Below are positions 1 to 4,372 of a stretch of 5,655 nucleotides of DNA, piece after piece; position 1 is the first letter of the stretch, and every line of letters begins with the position of its first letter. Below the pieces are notes generated by a model, which was not told the DNA's origin, ran no database searches, and saw only the letters and a program-made list of their open reading frames with translations. This stretch comes from Acidobacteriota bacterium. Lineage in GTDB: Bacteria; Acidobacteriota; Terriglobia; Terriglobales; Acidobacteriaceae. A program made the position numbers and the translations under genes. Where the stretch lies: contig QIAW01000262.1 in assembly GCA_003225655.1 (NCBI GenBank), positions 1 to 5,655 of the forward strand. Direction: 5' to 3'.

Positions 1-315
1 GGTTGAGCCCACGGTGTTGTATTCAGCGAGCATGTCTATATATGGACTGTTGTTGACCGTGCTGTAAAAGCCCTTGATCTGGTTGTGGGTGGTGGCGTCT
101 ACGTTCGCCGTCCAGAACACCACCGCGACCTGGACGTTGGAGATCACACGGCCGCCGTAGTAGTTCAGATGGAATCCAGATAGATTAGTGATCGCGTTTG
201 ATCGTGGTGCTTGTGGCGGTCCCAAGGGCACAATGCGCCGCTGCGCCGGCGTGAGGCAAGGCAACGCAAGGAAAGCGAGAATCAGGGCACTGGTTCTGAC
301 GGTAAATGCGTGCAG
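1..315 (-). CDS. Secreted protein of unknown function, N-terminal fragment; start codon uncertain
   Basis: An open minus-strand frame runs off the left edge. Its first part reads as a signal peptide: a basic residue, then a hydrophobic core SALILAFLALPCL, then TPAQ, a plausible cleavage site. A Pro-rich linker follows, then the motif LNYYGGRVISNVQVAVVFW and later NSPYIDMLAEYNTVGST. From memory, YYGG...V.V.FW followed by SPY.D.L.EY is typical of uncharacterised exported proteins in Acidobacteria and some other soil bacteria, with a loose likeness to plant exordium-like proteins; this was not checked. The odd point is the start. Between the upstream in-frame TAG (about 387-385) and the signal peptide there is no ATG, GTG or TTG. 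A CTG at 315-313, with AAGGTG seven bases upstream, is the best fit and would give a leader beginning (M)HAFTVRTSALIL. The first canonical starts are TTG 264 and GTG 231, which would cut into or remove the signal peptide. A start lost by mutation (pseudogene) or a sequencing error is also possible. The reading frame is well supported, the start is not. Confidence 0.6.
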   Translation of the reverse strand, partial: MHAFTVRTSALILAFLALPCLTPAQRRIVPLGPPQAPRSNAITNLSGFHLNYYGGRVISNVQVAVVFWTANVDATTHNQIKGFYSTVNNSPYIDMLAEYNTVGST

Positions 316-365
316 CGGATTACACCTTGAATAATATCCCGATTTTCTGCAGCAGGTGTTGATAT

Positions 366-375
366 ACCAATTGGT
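366..375. promoter_or_regulatory. Palindrome ACCAATTGGT, possible operator
   Basis: ACCAATTGGT is a perfect 10-bp inverted repeat. It is overlapped on its right by a second palindrome, GTTAAC (374-379). It sits between two divergent genes, where a dimeric repressor could act on both. I cannot match it to a known NAD-pathway regulator site (NrtR, NiaR, NadQ), and a 10-bp palindrome can arise by chance. The operator role is inference only. Confidence 0.2.
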
Positions 376-414
376 TAACAGAGCCTAGGAACCGCTTGCG
401 CGGAGGAGCCTGAG

Positions 415-492
415 ATGGGAAAATTAAGAATTGCTCCCGCGATAAGGCAGAGGCCAGATTGTTTGCGTCCGCCGAAGAGCGAGGGCATCTAA
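415..492 (+). CDS. Possible 25-residue basic peptide upstream of nadA
   Basis: An ATG at 415 is preceded by GGAGGAG (402-408) with a 6-base gap, the strongest Shine-Dalgarno sequence in the window. The frame reads MGKLRIAPAIRQRPDCLRPP and ends KSEGI before TAA at 490. It is basic (seven Arg/Lys), has one Cys, and shows no membrane segment or known motif. It lies 94 bases before the longest possible nadA start and 154 bases before the preferred one. It could be a leader peptide whose translation affects nadA, a stand-alone small protein, or chance. I do not recognise it. The ribosome site is what is seen; translation is inferred. Confidence 0.3.
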   Translation: MGKLRIAPAIRQRPDCLRPPKSEGI

Positions 493-534
493 GTAAGTGG
501 AGTCACGAGATTTCAAAGATAACGGCTTCAACAA

Positions 535-549
535 CCCCGTGGATCGGGG
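535..549 (+). other. Small hairpin in the presumed nadA leader
   Basis: CCCCG (535-539), loop TGGAT, CGGGG (545-549) gives a perfect 5-bp GC-only stem. No T-tract follows, so it is not an intrinsic terminator. It lies between the possible small ORF and nadA and could shape the 5' UTR if transcription starts upstream, but short GC stems are common by chance. Confidence 0.25.
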
Positions 550-646
550 CCTTGAATAAGGTCAGTGGATCTACTGGAGCCGCCAGGTGCTTTCAACATC
601 CCCGTTCCAGGCTGAAGTAAAGGCGCTGGGACTGAAGGCGGAGAAA

Positions 647-1729
647 ATGGCTACGGCATCACCAGCAGTAACATGCTCGCTCGAGAACTATCTCGTGCAG
701 CCCGACCACTCGGTCGATCCGCGTATTGCCGCGGCCCGGGCGGAGTTGGGGCGCGAGCTTGTAATCCTGGGCCATCACTATCAACGCGATGAGGTCATAC
801 GCTTTGCCGACTTCCGCGGCGATTCCTACCGGCTTTCCAAGCTCGCCTCCGAGGCGGAGAGCCGCTACATTGTTTTTTGCGGCGTGCACTTCATGGCCGA
901 GAGCGCCGACGTGCTCAGCCGTCCCTCGCAAAAAGTGATTTTGCCCGACCTCAACGCGGGATGCTCCATGGCTGACATGGCTGAGATTGGGCAGGTGGAA
1001 GATTGCTGGGAGCAGTTGATCTCTTTGGGCCTGACCGACGATGGCGGCCAGGGTATTACCCCCGTCACCTATATGAACTCCACCGCGGCCATCAAATCTT
1101 TTTGCGGACAGCGTGGCGGGCTGGTTTGCACATCTTCGAACGCCGCCGGAGCGTTCCGCTGGGCCTTTGCCAAGAATCCGAAAACCCTCTTTCTTCCCGA
1201 CCAGCACCTTGGGCGCAACACCGCCTATGCCATGGGCATTCCCCGCGAAGAGATGGTGGTGTGGGACCCCTACCAGATCATGGGCGGGCAGACGCCCGAC
1301 CGTCTGCGGTGCGCGCTGCATCAGCGCTTTCTGCCCGAGCACGTAGATAAAATTCGCGAGCAGTATCCGGATATTCACGTGATTGCCCATCCCGAGTGCC
1401 GCTGGGCGGTTTGCCAGAAGGCAGATTCGCTGGGCTCGACTGACAAGATCATCAACACCATTGCCCGCGCGCCCGCCGGAGCAAAGTTTGCCGTGGGCAC
1501 GGAAATTCACCTGATCAACAGGCTGGCCAGGGAGAATCCGGATAAAATGGTGGTGACGCTCGATAATTCCGGGTGCCTATGCACCACCATGTTCCGCATC
1601 TCGCCGCAACACCTGTGCTGGGCGCTGGAGAACCTGGTGGAAGGCAACGTCGTGAACCAGATCAAAGTCAACGACACCGATAAGCACTGGGCGCGCGTGG
1701 CGCTCGATCGCATGCTGGAGATTCAGTAG
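647..1729 (+). CDS. nadA: Quinolinate synthase NadA
   Basis: NadA condenses iminoaspartate (from NadB, or an aspartate dehydrogenase) with dihydroxyacetone phosphate to quinolinate, the second step of de novo NAD synthesis in the cytosol. It carries an oxygen-sensitive [4Fe-4S] cluster. The 360-residue product shows the family motifs in order: GHHYQRDEV (42-50, HH at the active site), FCGVHFMAE (77-85), DLNAGCSMAD (101-110, first cluster Cys C106), YMNSTAAIK (142-150), SSNA (163-166), DQHLGRNTAY (185-194), HPEC (248-251, second Cys C251), GTE (284-286) and GCLC (309-312, third Cys). Length and motif layout match the Bacillus-type (type 3) NadA of about 368 residues. I chose ATG 647 because it puts HHYQ about 43 residues in, as in that group, and AAGG (635-638) lies 8 bases upstream. 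GTG 587, with GGAG at 576-579 and a 7-base gap, would add 20 residues and cannot be excluded. nadB and nadC are not in the window. The identification is secure; only the start is open. Confidence 0.96.
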   Translation: MATASPAVTCSLENYLVQPDHSVDPRIAAARAELGRELVILGHHYQRDEVIRFADFRGDSYRLSKLASEAESRYIVFCGVHFMAESADVLSRPSQKVILPDLNAGCSMADMAEIGQVEDCWEQLISLGLTDDGGQGITPVTYMNSTAAIKSFCGQRGGLVCTSSNAAGAFRWAFAKNPKTLFLPDQHLGRNTAYAMGIPREEMVVWDPYQIMGGQTPDRLRCALHQRFLPEHVDKIREQYPDIHVIAHPECRWAVCQKADSLGSTDKIINTIARAPAGAKFAVGTEIHLINRLARENPDKMVVTLDNSGCLCTTMFRISPQHLCWALENLVEGNVVNQIKVNDTDKHWARVALDRMLEIQ

Positions 1730-1747
1730 GGGTTGTTGAGGAAAGAA

Positions 1748-1775
1748 AGGAGACGTAGCAAAGCTACGTCTCTAC
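1748..1775 (+). repeat. Palindromic intergenic repeat, copy 1
   Basis: GAGACGTAGC (1750-1759), loop AAA, GCTACGTCTC (1763-1772) forms a perfect 10-bp stem. The flanks AG on the left and TAC on the right are shared with copy 2 at 2378-2404, in the same orientation. It lies 18 bases after the nadA stop and 38 bases before the DUF2203 start. It has no T-tract, so it is not a classic terminator, though it could stabilise or attenuate a nadA transcript. It looks like a REP-type or miniature interspersed repeat. Confidence 0.8.
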
Positions 1776-1813
1776 GGGAGATCTTGGGAGATTCTAGAAG
1801 ATTCATTGGAATT

Positions 1814-2233
1814 ATGACTGAACGAACATTTACATTGGAAGAAGCACAAACATTGGTACCCGTTTTGGAATCGCTGTTGCGCTCGGCCATGGAGGGCAAG
1901 AAGCTCATCCAAGAGGTTGAAGCGGAGCTGCAGGAAACCAACAGCCGCATTTTCCTGAGCGGCGGCAGCAACGTGGATGTCATCAAAGTCGCCCGCCGCA
2001 AGGCTGCGCGTGACAAGGCCGTGCAAACGGTAAAAGATTCCCTCGCCGCAATTGATTCCACCGGTGTGCAGGTGAAAGACCTGGATATCGGCCTGCTCGA
2101 TTTTCCCTGCATGGTCGACGACGAAGTCGTGCTGCTCTGCTGGAAGGCCGGAGAAGACACGATTGAGTTCTGGCACGGCCTCGAAGAAGGCTTCCGAGGC
2201 CGCAAGCCCATCGACGAAGACAAGCCGAACTAG
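1814..2233 (+). CDS. DUF2203 family protein
   Basis: The product is a 139-residue soluble, acidic protein with no signal peptide or membrane segment. The N-terminal half is helical and probably coiled (FTLEEAQTLVPVLESLL at 6-22, then a charged helix to about 40). The C-terminal half carries the block I associate with DUF2203: GVQVKDLDIGLLDFP (84-98), VVLLCWKAGE (105-114) and EFWHGLEEGFRGRKPID (118-134). The conserved Cys, Trp and His residues might suggest a binding site, but no activity is known to me and I assign none. ATG 1814 was chosen because the family homology begins at once (TERTFTLEEA). The same frame extends to a TTG at 1733, but that extension is translated repeat hairpin and very basic. 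A weak GGA lies 5 bases upstream of the ATG. It sits 84 bases after nadA on the same strand, so co-transcription is possible, and it is flanked by two direct copies of a palindromic repeat. Confidence 0.88.
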   Translation: MTERTFTLEEAQTLVPVLESLLRSAMEGKKLIQEVEAELQETNSRIFLSGGSNVDVIKVARRKAARDKAVQTVKDSLAAIDSTGVQVKDLDIGLLDFPCMVDDEVVLLCWKAGEDTIEFWHGLEEGFRGRKPIDEDKPN

Positions 2234-2330
2234 CCTGGTCCTGGTCATCGCAGGCAAGTCCCACTTAGTCTCACTACAAAAGTCCTGGACAGTCCGATTA
2301 ACACCGCAGGTGACGCAGTCTCCATCGGAG

Positions 2331-2357
2331 GTCCTTCGCCTACGGCTCAGGATGACA
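2331..2357. repeat. Imperfect palindromic intergenic element (second family)
   Basis: TCCT (2332-2335) pairs with AGGA (2349-2352), and GCC (2338-2340) pairs with GGC (2344-2346) around loop TAC, with a two-base internal mismatch. TGACA follows. From memory, a 'CCTTCG...CTCAGGATGACA' motif is a recurrent intergenic sequence in several bacterial genomes, including acidobacterial ones. Only one copy is present here, so the repeat status rests on recall, not on this window. Confidence 0.4.
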
Positions 2358-2377
2358 TTCTTGGATTGAATGCCGTC

Positions 2378-2404
2378 AGGAGACGTAGCAAGCTACGTCT
2401 CTAC
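2378..2404 (+). repeat. Palindromic intergenic repeat, copy 2
   Basis: GAGACGTAGC (2380-2389), AA, GCTACGTCTC (2392-2401) is a perfect 10-bp inverted repeat with a 2-base centre; in RNA it would fold with a CAAG loop. It matches copy 1 over its whole length except for one A fewer in the loop, including the asymmetric flanks AG and TAC. It lies in the 199-base gap between the convergent DUF2203 and diguanylate cyclase genes, 28 bases beyond the cyclase stop. It could hinder readthrough in both directions, but has no T-tract. The rest of that gap (2234-2330) shows nothing I recognise. Confidence 0.8.
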
Positions 2405-2432
2405 AGAGAAGAATCTCAAAAACGCGAGCAGG

Positions 2433-3926
2433 TTACTTCACTGAGGCTGATTCTGCTGCGTGGGTGGTTGCTCGCATGACTTTGTTGCGTCCAGCGTCTT
2501 TGGCGGCGTAGAGGGCGGTATCGGCGGCTTTGACCAAGTCATCGCGGGTGCTGCCGTGGTCGGGGAAATCGGCGACGCCAATGCTGACTGTCAGCGGACG
2601 TCCCAGACCGGGGAAGTGGTGATTTTCCACGAAGCGGCGCAACTTGTCCGCCACGCCCACGGCTTTGTCACCCACGGTTTCGGGCAGAAGCACGGCGAAT
2701 TCTTCGCCGCCGTAGCGGCATAGCACGTCCGCTTTGCGCAGGTGCTTCTGGAAGAGCGCGGAGACTTCGCGCAATACTTCGTCGCCCAAGATGTGTCCGA
2801 ACTCGTCGTTCAGGTTCTTGAAATTATCGATATCAATCATGAGCATGCCCATGCCGTGCTCGTAACGCGAGAGGCGGTCAATCTCACTGATCAATCTTTT
2901 TTCCAGATGGCGCCGGTTGTAGATGCCGGTCAGGCCGTCGATATCCGCCATCTCTTCCATTCTTTTGAACGATTGCGCACTGTGGATAGCGTCAGCACAG
3001 ATATCGGCCACAGCTTCGAGAGCGTGGATATCTTCATCGTGGAAGGAATCGGAGCTGGCGTTCTCCAGCGCCAGCACCCCCAGTTTTTCGCCTAGCGCGA
3101 CGAGTGGAATGCAAGCTTCAGCCTGGGTTTCCTTGAAGCCGGCGACATAGCCAGGATAGGATTTTGTCCGGTTGGCCACGATGGTTCTGCCCTCAGCCAT
3201 CGCCTTGCCGCTGATGCCGGCGTGATGGTTCAGCTCTACCCCTCCAGAGGCCGCCTCGGTGAGTTTTCCCCTATGGGCCAGCACCACAAGCCTTCTGCGC
3301 TCCAACATGAGCACGGCGGCGTGGTCCACGGCAAAGTATTGCAAGATCAGGTTGCAGATGGTGGGGAGCAGGTCATCGAGCCGGAGCAAGGAGCGGGTTT
3401 CTTTGGCCACCGCGTTGATGGCTTCAAGCTGCCGGGTGCGGCGCTGCTCGCGCGAGTACAGCTCAGCGTTCTGGATGGCAATCGAAGCCTGCGTGGAAAA
3501 AAGCGTGAGCAGATCAATGGTCTCGCGGTCGAAGCCGTCGGTGACGTCTTTCTGGATATCGAGCACGCCCACCACTTCATCGCGCACCAGCAGCGGGATG
3601 GCCAGCTCGGAGCGCGTGCTCTTGGTGGCCTTCAGATAGCGGCCGTCTTTGGTCACGTCGGGCGAATAGATGGGACGCTTGATCTTAGCGGCGGTGCCGG
3701 TCAATCCGGTGCCGAGCGGAATGCGCAGGGCTTCGGGGGACTCCATGCATCCGAAGTGAGTGCCGACGTAAAGCTCCTGGCTTTTCTTATCCAGCAGGAG
3801 CAGGGTCCCGTTGTCGAGATTAAAGTAGTCGCGCACCGTCTCCATGATGCGTTCCAGCACTTCGTCCAAATCAAAGGTGGAAAGAACGATCTGGCTGGCA
3901 TCATATAAGATGGCGATTTTTTGCAT
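2433..3926 (-). CDS. GAF-GAF-GGDEF diguanylate cyclase
   Basis: The 497-residue cytosolic protein is predicted to make cyclic di-GMP from two GTP under control of two sensory GAF domains. GAF1 covers about 14-155 (PLGTGLTGTAA at 70-80, ELAIPLLVRDEVVGVLDI at 107-124). GAF2 covers about 184-318 (GISGKAMAEGRTIV at 237-250, ACIPLVALGEKLGVLALE at 271-288). A short helix then leads into GGDEF at 326-484: DIDGLTGIYNRRHL (328-341), MIDIDNFKNLND (363-374, metal ligand D365), GDEVL (381-385), RYGGEEF (404-410, catalytic E408/E409) and SIGVA (448-452). The allosteric I-site RxxD is intact at R397-D400, five residues before GGEEF, so product inhibition is expected. No membrane segment or EAL domain is present. 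An in-frame TAG lies immediately upstream, so ATG 3926 is the first possible start, and the GAF1 domain needs it. AGGA lies only one base before the ATG, a poor ribosome site. The GAF ligands cannot be told from sequence. It may be co-transcribed with the small membrane protein 84 bases upstream. Confidence 0.95.
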   Translation of the reverse strand: MQKIAILYDASQIVLSTFDLDEVLERIMETVRDYFNLDNGTLLLLDKKSQELYVGTHFGCMESPEALRIPLGTGLTGTAAKIKRPIYSPDVTKDGRYLKATKSTRSELAIPLLVRDEVVGVLDIQKDVTDGFDRETIDLLTLFSTQASIAIQNAELYSREQRRTRQLEAINAVAKETRSLLRLDDLLPTICNLILQYFAVDHAAVLMLERRRLVVLAHRGKLTEAASGGVELNHHAGISGKAMAEGRTIVANRTKSYPGYVAGFKETQAEACIPLVALGEKLGVLALENASSDSFHDEDIHALEAVADICADAIHSAQSFKRMEEMADIDGLTGIYNRRHLEKRLISEIDRLSRYEHGMGMLMIDIDNFKNLNDEFGHILGDEVLREVSALFQKHLRKADVLCRYGGEEFAVLLPETVGDKAVGVADKLRRFVENHHFPGLGRPLTVSIGVADFPDHGSTRDDLVKAADTALYAAKDAGRNKVMRATTHAAESASVK

Positions 3927-3955
3927 ATCCTAGGAAACAGGGAAAGAGTGGCCAA

Positions 3956-3961
3956 ATTGTA
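3956..3961 (-). promoter_or_regulatory. Possible -10 box of the diguanylate cyclase gene
   Basis: On the minus strand TACAAT matches the sigma70 -10 consensus in five of six bases and lies 29 bases before the ATG, which would give a leader of about 23 bases. No convincing -35 is found 16-18 bases upstream; TTAACA is present but 22 bases away. The call is weak; the gene may instead be read from upstream of the mini membrane protein. Confidence 0.25.
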
Positions 3962-3997
3962 CAGCGAAACCGACCCCTGCGGCTGTTAATTTGTTAG

Positions 3998-4009
3998 TTA
4001 CTTCGGTAA
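3998..4009. other. Short TTCG-loop hairpin after the small membrane protein gene
   Basis: TTAC, TTCG, GTAA (plus strand) is a 4-bp stem closed by C-G around a TTCG tetraloop. It begins one base past the minus-strand stop at 4011. On the transcribed (minus) strand the loop reads CGAA, so the extra-stable tetraloop would form only in a plus-strand RNA. The stem is too short and lacks a T-tract, so I do not call it a terminator. Confidence 0.2.
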
Positions 4010-4010
4010 G

Positions 4011-4196
4011 TTACCTTCGGTCGAGCCAGTAAAGCAGGCCGTAAATGGCCGCCGATATCAGGCCGTAAATCAACAAGCCAAGGTCTTCATGGAAGATCTG
4101 ATGTTGTGCCGCCACCGGCAGATGTGGCCTCAAGACCCAGTAAATTGCCGCCCCCGCCAGCACCGCAGCCAGGGCTTTTAGGAATCGGCGCAGCAT
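4011..4196 (-). CDS. Small protein with two membrane segments, unknown function
   Basis: The 61-residue product has a basic N-terminus (MLRRFLK), a hydrophobic segment at about 5-22, a short polar loop with several His (about 24-38), a second hydrophobic segment at about 39-58, and ends LDRR. It is probably an inner-membrane hairpin with both ends in the cytoplasm. Both segments share AAIY followed by an aromatic or small residue and Leu (GAAIYWVL at 15-22, SAAIYGLL at 48-55), which may reflect packing or an internal duplication. I chose ATG 4196 because the frame upstream has a distinctly lower third-position GC and no domain. The frame is open to ATG 4268, giving 85 residues with a basic extension. 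Neither ATG has a good ribosome site (AAGG only two bases before 4196). An in-frame CTG six bases after GGAGG also exists. I do not recognise a family. The 84-base gap to the cyclase gene on the same strand allows a shared transcript. Confidence 0.6.
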   Translation of the reverse strand: MLRRFLKALAAVLAGAAIYWVLRPHLPVAAQHQIFHEDLGLLIYGLISAAIYGLLYWLDRR

Positions 4197-4314
4197 AACC
4201 TTGTTTTTAGCATAGTCCAGGGCATGCCTCCGAAGGTTTGTGCGAAGAGAAGGTGGGGTTAGACGCATCCGGTGACCGAGATGGCCTCCAAATCCAGGCG
4301 AGGTCTTCAGAATT

Positions 4315-4342
4315 GAGAACCGAGAACTGAGAACCGAGAACT
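4315..4342 (+). repeat. Tandem heptamer array, (GAGAACC GAGAACT) x2
   Basis: Four perfect 7-bp units GAGAACC, GAGAACT, GAGAACC, GAGAACT follow without gaps, equal to two exact copies of a 14-bp unit. A run of seven T begins at the last base. The array lies 31-58 bases before recG and overlaps its predicted -35 box. Such arrays can change copy number by slipped-strand replication. Confidence 0.85.
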
Positions 4343-4355
4343 TTTTTTCTATAAT
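4327..4355 (+). promoter_or_regulatory. Predicted sigma70 promoter of recG
   Basis: TATAAT at 4350-4355 is an exact -10 consensus. CTGAGA at 4327-4332, 17 bases upstream, matches TTGACA in four of six positions. Transcription would begin near 4362, leaving a leader of only about 11 bases before the ATG at 4373. The -35 lies inside the heptamer array and the spacer holds a run of seven T. Confidence 0.6.
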
Positions 4356-4372
4356 TCATCCTGAACCTCGCG

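Larger units (their letters stand above)
316..646. other. Divergent intergenic region between the secreted-protein gene and nadA
   Basis: This 331-base stretch separates two genes that point away from each other, so promoters for both should lie here. I found a 10-bp palindrome at 366-375, a possible 25-codon ORF at 415-492, and a 5-bp-stem hairpin at 535-549. On the minus strand TATTAT (336-331) resembles a -10 box, but no good -35 lies 16-18 bases upstream of it. On the plus strand no clear sigma70 promoter for nadA stands out. No tRNA-like fold or recognisable riboswitch was seen. Confidence 0.5.

Noticed and set aside
316..646. Riboswitch or structured RNA upstream of nadA
   Set aside because: I could not find a recognisable riboswitch core; only a 5-bp hairpin is visible. 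A covariance-model search would be decisive.
659..1510. Long minus-strand open frame (283 codons) opposite nadA
   Set aside because: It lies wholly antisense to a well-conserved NadA frame, has no family motif, and is the usual by-product of GC-rich third positions.
1750..1772. Intrinsic terminator after nadA
   Set aside because: The stem is strong but no T-run follows, and the same element recurs elsewhere as a repeat, so repeat is the better call.
1733..1813. N-terminal extension of the DUF2203 protein from TTG 1733
   Set aside because: It translates the repeat hairpin, is highly basic unlike the acidic protein, and family similarity begins right at ATG 1814.
1723..2257. Minus-strand open frames overlapping the DUF2203 gene
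   Set aside because: Ser/Arg-rich translations without motifs, fully shadowing a recognised family on the plus strand.
3222..3908. Plus-strand open frame (228 codons) opposite the diguanylate cyclase
   Set aside because: Antisense to intact GAF domains, low-complexity Gly/Gln/His-rich translation, no recognisable domain.
4315..4342. CRISPR-like direct repeats
   Set aside because: Units are 7 bp with no spacers and no cas genes nearby; it is a simple tandem array.
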